Source: Tichowtungia sp964398915 (GTDB lineage: Bacteria > Verrucomicrobiota > Kiritimatiellia > Kiritimatiellales > Tichowtungiaceae). From it: a stretch of 64,000 nt of DNA. The translations under genes were made by a program, and so were the position numbers. A model generated the notes under the pieces. That model was not told the origin of the DNA and made no database searches. It saw only the letters and a list, made by a program, of their open reading frames with translations. Below are positions 8,793 through 18,060 of this stretch, in pieces (position 1 is the stretch's first letter; each line of letters opens with the position of its first letter). The stretch is taken from NCBI GenBank assembly GCA_964398915.1, contig CAYNOR010000008.1, forward strand, positions 43,637-107,636, read 5' to 3'.

Positions 8793-10469
8793 GTGTTATC
8801 CAGACTCAAACTGCTGGTTTGTCTGTTGAGCATGAGTTGTGTTGCCGCTCAGGCTGCGGATCGTTTTATTGATCTCGGTGCGGGCTCTGTTTATTCCGGA
8901 ACTATGGCTTATTCCGGCTTTTCACTTGCGGCCCCGCAATGGATGGAAACGTCTGTTTTCAACCGGGTCAATTCCTTCATCCCGAACGATCCGCTTTATT
9001 CCAGTCAGTGGCACCTTAATGCAGTTAATGTTCAGGAGGCCTGGGATCGGGGGTATTCGGGCGCAGGCGTAACCATTGGGTTCGTTGACGACGGTATTCA
9101 GATGAACCATCCGGATCTTTCGGTCTCTGCATCCGACAGTTATGATTTTGTTGGGAATGACATCGATCCATCGCCCGCGCTCCCGGACCAGAATCATGGA
9201 ACCGCCGTAGCCGGTGTGGCCGCGGCAAAAGGGAATAACAGTCTCGGAGTGATTGCGCCTGCTTATAATGCGACTGTTGCGGGACTGAAAGTCGGATTCG
9301 ACGGTTCCGGAACGTATCAGCAGTTTATTGACGCGACGCTCTATCACTCTTCAAGCGTTAATCCGGCACAGAACACGATCAAAATCAAAAATCACAGCTA
9401 CGGCGTCGCCAGTCCGTATGCCGATGACGCCGGACTTCTGGCGGAATCCGCCGCACTGAATCAATCGGCATCGGCGGGCACGATTCATGTTCTGGCTGCC
9501 GGCAATGAACGCGGTGATGCCAACTGGAAGCGGTTTCAATCCACGGACAGCGCCATCGTAGTCTCCGCGACAGCCGATGACGGGACCTCTGCTTATTACA
9601 GCAACATCGGCGCCAACATTACAGTCACTGCTCCCAGCAGCGGCGGCGCGCAAAGTATCACTACGACAGACCGGACCGGCAGTGATGGATATACCAACGC
9701 CGATTACACGGCGCAATTCGGCGGCACCAGCGCCTCAGCTCCTTTAGTCGCGGGGATCATAGCCATGGGCGTTGAGGCCAATCCGACTATGGATGTGCGA
9801 ACCGCCAAGCACCTGCTGGCGATGACCAGTGAAAAAATTGATGCGACCAACAGTTACTGGAATCAAAATGCCGCCGGAGTGAATTTTAATCCGTTTTACG
9901 GCTTCGGTATGATTGACGCCGGAGCTTTTGTTGCCGCCTCCGGAATTTATACAGGAGTTACCGACCGGGTTGTCGGGACAGTAGACTTGACACCTATTGG
10001 CGGAAAAGTCATCGCGGATCGCCCGGATGATAAAAGTTGGCTGTGGGGGCATGTTACGGGTATCAATGTTGCTGCCGGAATATTTTCTGATCCGCTCGAA
10101 GAGATTGTTCTAACGGTTTCAATGGAAGCTTCGGTGGCATCTACGTGGTCTCCGACCGAATTGACCATCGATGTTGTTGATCCATACGGAAATCAGCTCA
10201 CCGCAGCGTTCTATTCCACCACCGCGGCCGGCACCAATGAGATTGTTTCGTGGAATTATGTCGTAAACGGGTTTTGGGGTGAAGGTCCTGCCGGTCAGTG
10301 GGTGATCGGGCTGGGCGACGGCGTGGATAACGGGCAGACTGGCACCTTAACCGAACTCGCCATGACGTTTAATACCGGACAGGTCGTTCCTGAACCTTCA
10401 CCGGTTATACTGGTGACGCTGGTCTGCGCCGTTGCTTTTTGGATTCGCCGGCGATTTCCAGCGTACTAA
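8793..10469 (+). CDS. PEP-CTERM-anchored subtilisin-like serine protease (S8)
   Basis: A 558-residue exported protease. The GTG start is followed by a signal peptide (MLSRLKLLVCLLSMSCVAAQA). The catalytic triad is D99 (VDDG), H135 (NHGTAVAG) and S313 (GTSASAP). A P-domain-like beta region follows the catalytic domain at about residues 400-520. The C-terminus VPEPSPVILVTLVCAVAFW plus an arginine cluster is a PEP-CTERM sorting signal, recognised by exosortase and linked to exopolysaccharide-producing bacteria. The layout resembles kexin/proprotein convertases. No exosortase gene is in the window, and no target protein can be named. Confidence 0.88.
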   Translation: MLSRLKLLVCLLSMSCVAAQAADRFIDLGAGSVYSGTMAYSGFSLAAPQWMETSVFNRVNSFIPNDPLYSSQWHLNAVNVQEAWDRGYSGAGVTIGFVDDGIQMNHPDLSVSASDSYDFVGNDIDPSPALPDQNHGTAVAGVAAAKGNNSLGVIAPAYNATVAGLKVGFDGSGTYQQFIDATLYHSSSVNPAQNTIKIKNHSYGVASPYADDAGLLAESAALNQSASAGTIHVLAAGNERGDANWKRFQSTDSAIVVSATADDGTSAYYSNIGANITVTAPSSGGAQSITTTDRTGSDGYTNADYTAQFGGTSASAPLVAGIIAMGVEANPTMDVRTAKHLLAMTSEKIDATNSYWNQNAAGVNFNPFYGFGMIDAGAFVAASGIYTGVTDRVVGTVDLTPIGGKVIADRPDDKSWLWGHVTGINVAAGIFSDPLEEIVLTVSMEASVASTWSPTELTIDVVDPYGNQLTAAFYSTTAAGTNEIVSWNYVVNGFWGEGPAGQWVIGLGDGVDNGQTGTLTELAMTFNTGQVVPEPSPVILVTLVCAVAFWIRRRFPAY

Positions 10470-10530
10470 AATGGCGAATTGAATTTCCCGGATAATTGGA
10501 AAAACCTTGATTCAGCCGCTTAAATATCCT

Positions 10531-10552
10531 TTTATCCGGACAAGCGGATAAA
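10531..10552. promoter_or_regulatory. Perfect palindromic operator before ArsR-methyltransferase/ahcY
   Basis: TTTATCCG-N6-CGGATAAA ends six bases before the ATG of the regulator. An ArsR-type dimer typically binds such a site, so autoregulation of the regulator-ahcY operon is likely. No good Shine-Dalgarno lies between it and the ATG. Confidence 0.65.
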
Positions 10553-10558
10553 CGAAAT

Positions 10559-11506
10559 ATGACTGAAACCAATATTCTTGAAGTGTTCAAGGCGCTGGGC
10601 GATGAGGCCCGCTTGCGGATTTTGCGCGCGGTGGAGATTTCCGAGCTGTCGGTCGCGGAAATCGTGGAGGCTCTTAAAATGCCGCAGTCTTCGGTGAGCC
10701 GCCATTTGAAACCGTTACGTGACAGCGGGCTGCTGGATACACGCCGGGATGGAACGTCGGTCTATTACCGGCGCGGACCGGTCTTTCAAGATGTGACGTT
10801 TGCACAACTGATGAGCGAAAAGCTGGCGGAAGTCTCCGGCGCGAACCGTGACCGCGCGGCGGTCGACCGGGCCATCGAGCTGCGGCGCAAAGAGAGTACG
10901 AAGTTTTTCGACGAGATTGCCGGGCGCTACGGCTCGCTGACTCAGCCGGGCGGCGGCTGGCAGGCACTGGCGGCGGCACTGGCCGCCGGTTTTTCCGGCC
11001 AGACGGTGGCGGATATCGGCTGCGGCGAGGGCGATTTGACGATGTTACTGGCCCGTTTTGTCAAGCGGGTGGTGGCGGTGGATATTTCCGCGCAGATGCT
11101 GCGGGTCGTGCAGGAGCGTTCGGCGGAAGCGGGTGTGTCGCGACGTGTGTCGGTGGAAAAAGGCGATCTGGAAAAGCTGCCGCTGGATACCGGGAGCATA
11201 GACTCGGCTTTTGTGAGTCAGGTGCTGCACCATGCCGCGCGGCCGGGAAAGGGATTGACTGAAGCGGCGCGTATTTTGAAGCCGGGCGGCCGGCTGATTC
11301 TGCTTGATCTGGCTCAGCATGATCAGGAATGGGTTCGTACGGAGTGGGCGGATCAATGGTTAGGATTTGAAGAGCGCGAGTTGCGCGGCTGGCTGGCTGA
11401 GACGGGACTGAAAATGGAAATTTTTCAAATCCTGCAAGGTCCGGAGCCGGCATTTTCTGTAGTGATGATTGTTGCAACCAAAGAAGATAAGAAACGGAGT
11501 AAATAA
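10559..11506 (+). CDS. ArsR-family regulator fused to a SAM-dependent methyltransferase domain
   Basis: A 315-residue two-domain protein. Residues 1-90 are an ArsR winged helix (FKALGDEARLRILRAVE, PQSSVSRHLKPLRDSGLL, then a wing). From about residue 120 there is a class I methyltransferase fold with the SAM motif VADIGCGEGDL near 150-160, a VAVDIS acidic loop, and LKPGGRLILLDL. It lacks the clustered metal-binding cysteines of arsenic sensors. It sits two bases before ahcY with a palindromic operator upstream. SahR-type ArsR regulators respond to S-adenosylhomocysteine and control this pathway in other bacteria. I infer an SAM/SAH-sensing role here; the methyltransferase fold would be the ligand pocket, and catalysis may or may not remain. 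Confidence 0.85.
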   Translation: MTETNILEVFKALGDEARLRILRAVEISELSVAEIVEALKMPQSSVSRHLKPLRDSGLLDTRRDGTSVYYRRGPVFQDVTFAQLMSEKLAEVSGANRDRAAVDRAIELRRKESTKFFDEIAGRYGSLTQPGGGWQALAAALAAGFSGQTVADIGCGEGDLTMLLARFVKRVVAVDISAQMLRVVQERSAEAGVSRRVSVEKGDLEKLPLDTGSIDSAFVSQVLHHAARPGKGLTEAARILKPGGRLILLDLAQHDQEWVRTEWADQWLGFEERELRGWLAETGLKMEIFQILQGPEPAFSVVMIVATKEDKKRSK

Positions 11507-11508
11507 AT

Positions 11509-12927
<1,419 letters not shown>

Positions 12928-12946
12928 TCAGCAGCCTGATTGCAAC

Positions 12947-12985
12947 ACCCGCTCCTTGGTTTTGGGGCGGGTTTTTGTTTTTCCG
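12947..12985 (+). terminator. Rho-independent terminator of ahcY
   Basis: ACCCGCTCC (12947-12955), an eight-base loop, then GGGGCGGGT (12964-12972) followed by TTTTGTTTTT. It is placed 20 bases after the ahcY stop. Confidence 0.85.
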
Positions 12986-13209
12986 AGAACCCGGGCGGGT
13001 TAACGATTGGAATGCCTCGCGGCGCAGGAACTTTACTGCCTCCGAATCTCGCGAACCAATCAGAGGTCTTGAGGAAGTATAGCGCTTGCTTGTCAAACGG
13101 CTTTCTTGTTCAAGAAACTTATCCAGTTGCAAGCATCCGAATGCACTGCCCGATCGATCAGCTCATCCTGCCTGCCACAACGGCATTCTTCTCTAGTACA
13201 TCGTACATT

Positions 13210-13572
13210 CTAAAGTTTCGGATATAGTTTCTTGAGTTTAATTCGCGCATCATCGGTTTTAAACTGCCAGTCAACGGGGGTTTGGCGGTTGTTTCTATCG
13301 ACATTCCACGCATGTACGGCTCGCTCCAGCTCGGCTTTACTTTCAATTCGTCCTGAAAGATACTGGCGTTTTAAGACGCTCAGCTCGATTTCCGATATGT
13401 TCAGCCAGCTCCCATGCTTCGGGGTGTGATGGATTTCAAGGCGATCGCACAGACGCTTTGCTTCGGACGGAGAAAAGGTCGCATAGAACGATGAGGTTGA
13501 ATGGGTGTTGAGCTGATCCATCACCAGCAAAACTTTTTTTGCGGACGGATACGGGGCATCTTGTTTTGTCAT
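13210..13572 (-). pseudogene. IS630-family transposase, C-terminal remnant
   Basis: The 120 residues correspond to the C-terminal half of an IS630-type DDE transposase. VMDQLNTHS carries the second catalytic aspartate, and WLNISEIELSVLKRQYL carries the final glutamate. The N-terminal helix-turn-helix and first aspartate are missing, so it cannot encode an active enzyme. No matching terminal inverted repeats were found around it. The flanks (12986-13209 and 13573-13707) hold no recognisable gene and are probably decayed sequence from the same element. Confidence 0.8.
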
Positions 13573-13707
13573 CTCCGGCGCTATGACATTCTTCTATTTC
13601 TACTTACGCCGGAAAATACATGAAGACCAAAAAAACGGGGTTGTTTATCCGAGGTAAAGGTGCCTTTGTCTCAGGTTAACTCATTCTGAATGCGGGTGTA
13701 GTAGATC

Positions 13708-15306
13708 TTATGGCTTCAGATTAAGCCAGCCGATGGTGTGCAGGAATGTGATTAGGATCGCGACGGGGCAGATGAAGCGGATGAAGATGCCCCAGAGCGA
13801 GGCGAGCGTGAGCGGGTGCGTGCTGGAGTTGTGCGACGGATCGTCTTTGAGTCCCGCCAGCAGGGCCAGTAAATGGACATCAGCGAAGTTCTTTGAGCCG
13901 TGGCGGATTTCTTCAATCGCTTTGCGGGTTCCCCATATCCAGCCGGTGAAGAGGCAGATGAAGAGTCCACCGAGCGGCAGCATCCAGTTGCAGGTGAGGT
14001 TGTCCACCAGATCAAAGAAGCTGGCTCTGGCTCCGCCGAAACAGGTTGTCATGACTTTCTGAATGCCGGGGAGTTTGTCCCAGCTGTTCAGGCTGATGGC
14101 ACAAAGCGCTCCGATCAGAAAAATAACGGTTCCGGCGCCGATGACAACCCGGTGCCGCGGCCACTTTTTTTCATCCACAAAGTAAGCGGTGACGACTTCA
14201 AGCAGGCTGATGCCGGAAGAGAGCGCGGCCATAACAACCAGCAGGAAGAAAAGCACAGCCCAAAGCGGTCCAAACGGAATCTGATTCAGGACGGTCGGAA
14301 TGACCTGGAACATCAGACCGGGTCCTTCGCTGGCCTCAAAGCCCATGGCGAATACCGCCGGAAAAACCATTAAGCAGGCGAGGATGGAAAAGAGCGTATC
14401 GAGTCCGGTGATCCAGAGTGCGGAGGCGAAGATATTCTCGTTTTTCCCGAGGTAACTACCGTAGGTGATGATGGCGCCCATGCCGAGGCTGAGGGTGAAG
14501 AAGGCATGGCTGAGCGCGACCAGCACGGCCTGTGCGGAGAGTTTGGAAAAGTCCGGAGTGAAGCAGAAACTGATGCCCGCTCCGGCACCGGGCAGGGTGA
14601 TCCCGCGCAGAATGAGAATCAGCATGATGCCAAACAGCGTCGGCATCATGATTTTACAGGCTTTCTCGATCCCTTTTTGGACGCCCAGATAAACAATGCC
14701 GATGCAAAGCAGCATGAAGACAGCGTGAAAGGTGATGACCCATGCGGGGCTACCGGTGAAAGCGCCGAAGGTTTCTTTGGCCTGTTCGACGCCTGCGAAG
14801 GCGAGCTGTCCGCTGGCCGCTTTCAGGGTGTAGCCGATGGCCCAGCCGCCGACGACGCTGTAGTAGGAGAGAATCAGAAATCCGGCGGCAATCCCCATGA
14901 GTCCGACGAGCCGCCAGCTTTTCAGGAAAACCAGTCCGCCGAGAATCAGAGCGGCGACACCCCAGCCGAACGACCGGAAGCAGAGCAGCGCCAGACCGGT
15001 AATGATCATTCCGGCACCGAGCAGATGCGCGAGTACAGAGGTCGGGGGAGTGAGCTGTGCGAAACATCCGACCGGGTTGCGCTGGGTATGGCGTCCGAGC
15101 GTGATTTCACAGATCATCACCGGCAGGCCTATGCCGGCGACACACAGCAGATAGATCAGAATGAAAGCGGCTCCGCCGTTTTCGCCGGTGATGTAAGGAA
15201 AGCGCCAGATATTGCCGAGGCCGATGGCTGATCCCGCCGCCGCCAGGATGAATCCGAGCTGGCCGCTCCAGTTTTCACGCTTTGGGTTTACGCTGTTTTC
15301 GCTCAT
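13708..15306 (-). CDS. Sodium-dependent transporter, NSS (SNF) family
   Basis: A 532-residue polytopic membrane protein, with about eleven or twelve helices, of the neurotransmitter:sodium symporter family. TM1 carries the signature WSGQLGFILAAAGSAIGLGNIWRFPY with its unwound Na+/substrate segment. GENGGAAFILIYL follows as TM2. These proteins import amino acids or related amines with Na+. I start at ATG 15306, which has AAGGAG just upstream; a longer frame to 15381 would overlap the upstream gene extensively. The start overlaps the 3' end of the flavin reductase-like gene by 32 bases, so the two are likely co-transcribed. Confidence 0.9.
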   Translation of the reverse strand: MSENSVNPKRENWSGQLGFILAAAGSAIGLGNIWRFPYITGENGGAAFILIYLLCVAGIGLPVMICEITLGRHTQRNPVGCFAQLTPPTSVLAHLLGAGMIITGLALLCFRSFGWGVAALILGGLVFLKSWRLVGLMGIAAGFLILSYYSVVGGWAIGYTLKAASGQLAFAGVEQAKETFGAFTGSPAWVITFHAVFMLLCIGIVYLGVQKGIEKACKIMMPTLFGIMLILILRGITLPGAGAGISFCFTPDFSKLSAQAVLVALSHAFFTLSLGMGAIITYGSYLGKNENIFASALWITGLDTLFSILACLMVFPAVFAMGFEASEGPGLMFQVIPTVLNQIPFGPLWAVLFFLLVVMAALSSGISLLEVVTAYFVDEKKWPRHRVVIGAGTVIFLIGALCAISLNSWDKLPGIQKVMTTCFGGARASFFDLVDNLTCNWMLPLGGLFICLFTGWIWGTRKAIEEIRHGSKNFADVHLLALLAGLKDDPSHNSSTHPLTLASLWGIFIRFICPVAILITFLHTIGWLNLKP

Positions 15307-15913
15307 GCGATCTCCTTGGTTTGGAAGAGGCTTTTTTACGGACGGAAAAACCGAAGTGGCCGAGATAGCGGCCGAGTTCAAAATAAGCGCCGTGAACGTA
15401 GGCGATCAGTCCGGCTTTTTCGAGGCAGAGCTTCCCTTTGGCGTCGATCAGTTCTGCGGAGGCTTGTACCGCGACAACTTCGGCAAGGAACATTACGTGC
15501 GAGCCTAATCTTAAGGTCTGGGTGACCCGGCACTCAATGTTGACCGGGCATTCCTGAACGATCGGGCAGCTCACGTGAAGCGCCGGAGCGCAGGTCAGTC
15601 CGGTTTTTTCAAACTTGTCTTGCTCCCGGCCCGAAACCACGCCGCACCAGTCGGTGATTTTTGCCTGTTTGGCTGAAGGGATGTTCACCACAAACTCGCC
15701 GGTTTCGTTGATGATGTCGTACGAGTAGCGTTCCGGCCTGACGGAGATCGAGAGCATCGGGGGGTTGGTGCAGACGGTGCCCGCCCACGCGATGGTGATC
15801 AGGTTTGGTTTCCACTCTTTTGTTCCGCCGCAACTGACGAGCACCGCCGGAACCGGCGAGAGCATGTTGCCGGGTTTCCACGCGTGTTTTTTAACGGGCT
15901 GTTTGGACTGCAT
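15275..15913 (-). CDS. Flavin reductase-like / flavoredoxin-family FMN-binding protein
   Basis: A 212-residue split-barrel flavin-binding protein. The early LSPVPAVLVSCGG, NLITIAWAGTVCTNPPMLSISVRPERYSYDII and FVVNIPS segments match the flavin reductase-like domain common in flavoredoxins of anaerobes. It may shuttle electrons or bind FMN; a dedicated partner is not visible. The C-terminal 20 residues are very rich in K and R (VRKKASSKPRRSHERKQRKPKA) and are encoded partly in the overlap with the transporter. This tail is probably recent. Confidence 0.82.
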   Translation of the reverse strand: MQSKQPVKKHAWKPGNMLSPVPAVLVSCGGTKEWKPNLITIAWAGTVCTNPPMLSISVRPERYSYDIINETGEFVVNIPSAKQAKITDWCGVVSGREQDKFEKTGLTCAPALHVSCPIVQECPVNIECRVTQTLRLGSHVMFLAEVVAVQASAELIDAKGKLCLEKAGLIAYVHGAYFELGRYLGHFGFSVRKKASSKPRRSHERKQRKPKA

Positions 15914-15977
15914 GGAGAAGGTTTTTAAGCCGGACAGAACCGGGAGGCGAGCTGATTTTTCGATGGGTGTTAAAAAA

Positions 15978-16219
15978 AGCCGCCCCGTTACCGGAGCGGC
16001 TCAGACTGTTGAAAACCCTCTTTCGATCTAAACACCCTGTGCGCGGGGAAGTTTTGACAGAATAATTAAGGTCAGAATAATTTCCTCAACCAATGCAGTT
16101 CAACAAGTAATCATTCTGCCCATAATCATTCTGACTTTTTCTTTTACCGTGATAATGAGCTGGCAGATCAAGGCCAGGACTTTATCAACAGCCTGAGCCG
16201 CCCCGTTACCGGAGCGGCT
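15978..16219. mobile_element. MITE-like element with 35-base inverted ends (candidate)
   Basis: The left arm starts AGCCGCCCCGTTACCGGAGC and continues GGCTCAGACTGTTGA. The right arm (16185-16219) is its imperfect reverse complement, including TCAACAGCCTGAGCCG. Each arm is itself a near-palindromic GC hairpin. The 160-base interior holds a second inverted pair (GTCAGAATAAT with ATCATTCTGAC). On the minus strand the left arm is followed by seven Ts, so it also works as a terminator for the upstream OmpP1 gene. No ORF lies inside. The element could equally be a duplicated terminator. Confidence 0.45.
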
Positions 16220-16240
16220 TCTGTGAATCCGGAAGTCCGG

Positions 16241-17395
16241 TTAGAACTTCCAGCTGGCGCCGATGGTCGCGCTGTTCTGGTACATGCTGATTTCGGTTCC
16301 GTTGCCGCTGTCTTTGAGTTCCTCTTTCAGACCGTGTATGAATGCGAAGTGCAGCGTGAATTTGTCAAACTCATAGGATGCACCCGTTGCCAGATGGGTT
16401 TCCATGATCGCCGGGAAAAGGGCGTTGGCAAAAACATCCTCCGCCTGAATTGGCGAGTTGCCGTGCGAAATACCGCTACGCAGCGTCAGCCGTTTGGTTG
16501 CGTTCCAGGTGAGTCCGGCTTTGACAATGCGCTGATCTTCCCAGCCGAACTGGTCGCCGAGCGTTTCCAGTTTGTTCCAGCCGATCCAGCGGTAATCGAG
16601 TGCGAACTCCAAATTGGTACGGACATTGTATGCCAGACCAACGGTAACCTGCTGCGGCAGGTTGAGCGAGTCGTTCAGTAGATTGTCGTACTCATCGAAC
16701 TCGGTCATGAACTGTTCGCTCATGTAGCTTCCGCCGATTTTCAGTTTTTTCCCGATCTTCTGGTTTACGCCGATAATTCCCCCCGCACCGACCGCTTCAT
16801 CCCAATTGCCACTTTGAGAAACCAATACAGCGTTGTACATATCTGTACGGAAACGGGATAGAACAAAGACCGGTCCGGCTCCGATGCTGAAGCCGTTATC
16901 AAAAGCTTGAGCATAAGTCAGGGTCAGTTTAGCAATGGAGAGTTCTGTCATCTGGTCGACCTGACCTTGCGTTGCGGCGGAAGGTGGCGGCAGCGTACCG
17001 AACCGACCTAAAGCATAATCAACGCCCATTCCGCTGGTGCCGTAGAGGCCGATGCCGAGAAATCCGCCATTACCTTTGCAGCATCCGAACGAGGCGCTGA
17101 CGGACGGGATAAAAAACGCCGAGTCGTCTTCCTGCGTTCCCGCGCCGCCGCTCATTGTGGAATTTATAGTTCTTACCGGTGCGAAGTACTGGAACGATGT
17201 ATCCACCTGCCGGCCGACATCAGTCAGCCCTGCCGGATTGAGGATGAGCCAGGATGAATCCTTGGCTGAAGCGACACCGGCCCCGGCGGTTCCCTGCTGA
17301 ACCGGTCCGATTCCGATGAGGTTGATCCCTTCTGTTGCTTTCACTGTAGGGGCGGCGAGCAGCAGCACCGCTGCAAATATAAGTTTTTTATTCAT
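16241..17395 (-). CDS. OmpP1/FadL/TodX-family outer-membrane transporter
   Basis: A 384-residue outer-membrane beta barrel for uptake of hydrophobic molecules such as long-chain fatty acids. It has a signal peptide (MNKKLIFAAVLLLAAPTVKA), the early GPVQQGTAGAGVASAKDSSWLILNPAGL hatch region with the NPAG motif characteristic of the family, alternating strands, and a final aromatic residue in GASWKF. Members often act with acyl-CoA metabolism genes, but none is adjacent. It reads divergently from the ArsR gene across 200 AT-rich bases and is followed by the GC hairpin at 16196-16219. Confidence 0.88.
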   Translation of the reverse strand: MNKKLIFAAVLLLAAPTVKATEGINLIGIGPVQQGTAGAGVASAKDSSWLILNPAGLTDVGRQVDTSFQYFAPVRTINSTMSGGAGTQEDDSAFFIPSVSASFGCCKGNGGFLGIGLYGTSGMGVDYALGRFGTLPPPSAATQGQVDQMTELSIAKLTLTYAQAFDNGFSIGAGPVFVLSRFRTDMYNAVLVSQSGNWDEAVGAGGIIGVNQKIGKKLKIGGSYMSEQFMTEFDEYDNLLNDSLNLPQQVTVGLAYNVRTNLEFALDYRWIGWNKLETLGDQFGWEDQRIVKAGLTWNATKRLTLRSGISHGNSPIQAEDVFANALFPAIMETHLATGASYEFDKFTLHFAFIHGLKEELKDSGNGTEISMYQNSATIGASWKF

Positions 17396-17562
17396 ATCAT
17401 TTCTCCTTATTAATGCTTCCCGTCTTTAGGAAATTGAGCATAGGTAAACAGATTAAAAAACAAAGATCAATATAAATATGAGTAACATTATCATTTATAA
17501 CTTATTTATATTTTAACCATAAAAATGCAGAATCGGGATGATTTTTATTGCTTTAATTTTAA

Positions 17563-17584
17563 AACATTATAATTTTCTAATGTT
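17563..17584. promoter_or_regulatory. ArsR-type operator palindrome
   Basis: AACATTA-N8-TAATGTT lies 11 bases before the ArsR start codon in an AT-rich divergent region. Its geometry suits an ArsR/SqrR/BigR dimer, which would autoregulate the sulfur operon. Confidence 0.6.
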
Positions 17585-17595
17585 AAGGAGAGGCG

Positions 17596-17895
17596 ATGAA
17601 CAATCAGGAGCGGGAAATGACGGCGGAGGTTCTTAAGGCGATGGCGCATCCGGTGCGGCTGGGTGTGATCGAACTGCTGGCTGACGGCGAAAAAAGCTGC
17701 ACAGAGCTTTTTGAGCAGCTGAGATGCAGTCAGTCGATGATGTCGCAACAGCTGAAAATTCTCGCCCATCAGGGGCTGATATCAATCCGCAAGGAAGGAA
17801 CCGTTAAATACTGCACGCTGCAGAACACCGACTTCCTGAAGCTGTTCGATTGTATGCATAAACATCTGCGCACGTTTCTCCACTTTAAGGACTAG
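17596..17895 (+). CDS. ArsR-family transcriptional regulator, likely sulfur-responsive
   Basis: A 99-residue winged-helix repressor (MAHPVRLGVIELLADGEKSCTELFEQL, then MMSQQLKILAHQGLISIRKEGTVKYCTL). Cysteines occur after the alpha-3 start (C in KSCTEL and RCSQS), in the wing (KYCTL) and near the C-terminus (FDCMHKHL). Their number and spacing are compatible with thiol or persulfide sensing as in BigR/SqrR. The next gene is a rhodanese/TusA-containing reductase, so sensing of sulfide or persulfide is the best inference. AAGGAGAGGCG precedes the ATG. A metal-sensing role is the alternative. Confidence 0.82.
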   Translation: MNNQEREMTAEVLKAMAHPVRLGVIELLADGEKSCTELFEQLRCSQSMMSQQLKILAHQGLISIRKEGTVKYCTLQNTDFLKLFDCMHKHLRTFLHFKD

Positions 17896-18060
17896 GGAAA
17901 GGTAAGAGGATTATTGAAATGGAGGATTATTGGATGAGCGAGAACCCTGCTGTAAACAATGTGCGCGAAAATCGGTTGGGATTTTTACGGTAGGGTTAAC
18001 GCATCCTTTTTATCCAACAATCCATTCATCCATCAATCTTTATAAAAAGGAGTTCGAATC
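17896..18060. other. Intergenic with repeat-like hairpin
   Basis: A gap between the ArsR gene and the fusion oxidoreductase. ATTATTGGATGAGCG on the left is mirrored by TCCAACAATCCATTCATCCA on the right, giving an imperfect stem. AAAAAGGAGTTCG supplies the ribosome site of the next gene. Confidence 0.4.

Noticed and set aside
13210..13572. Intact small transposase
   Set aside because: It lacks the first catalytic aspartate and the helix-turn-helix, so it is called a remnant.
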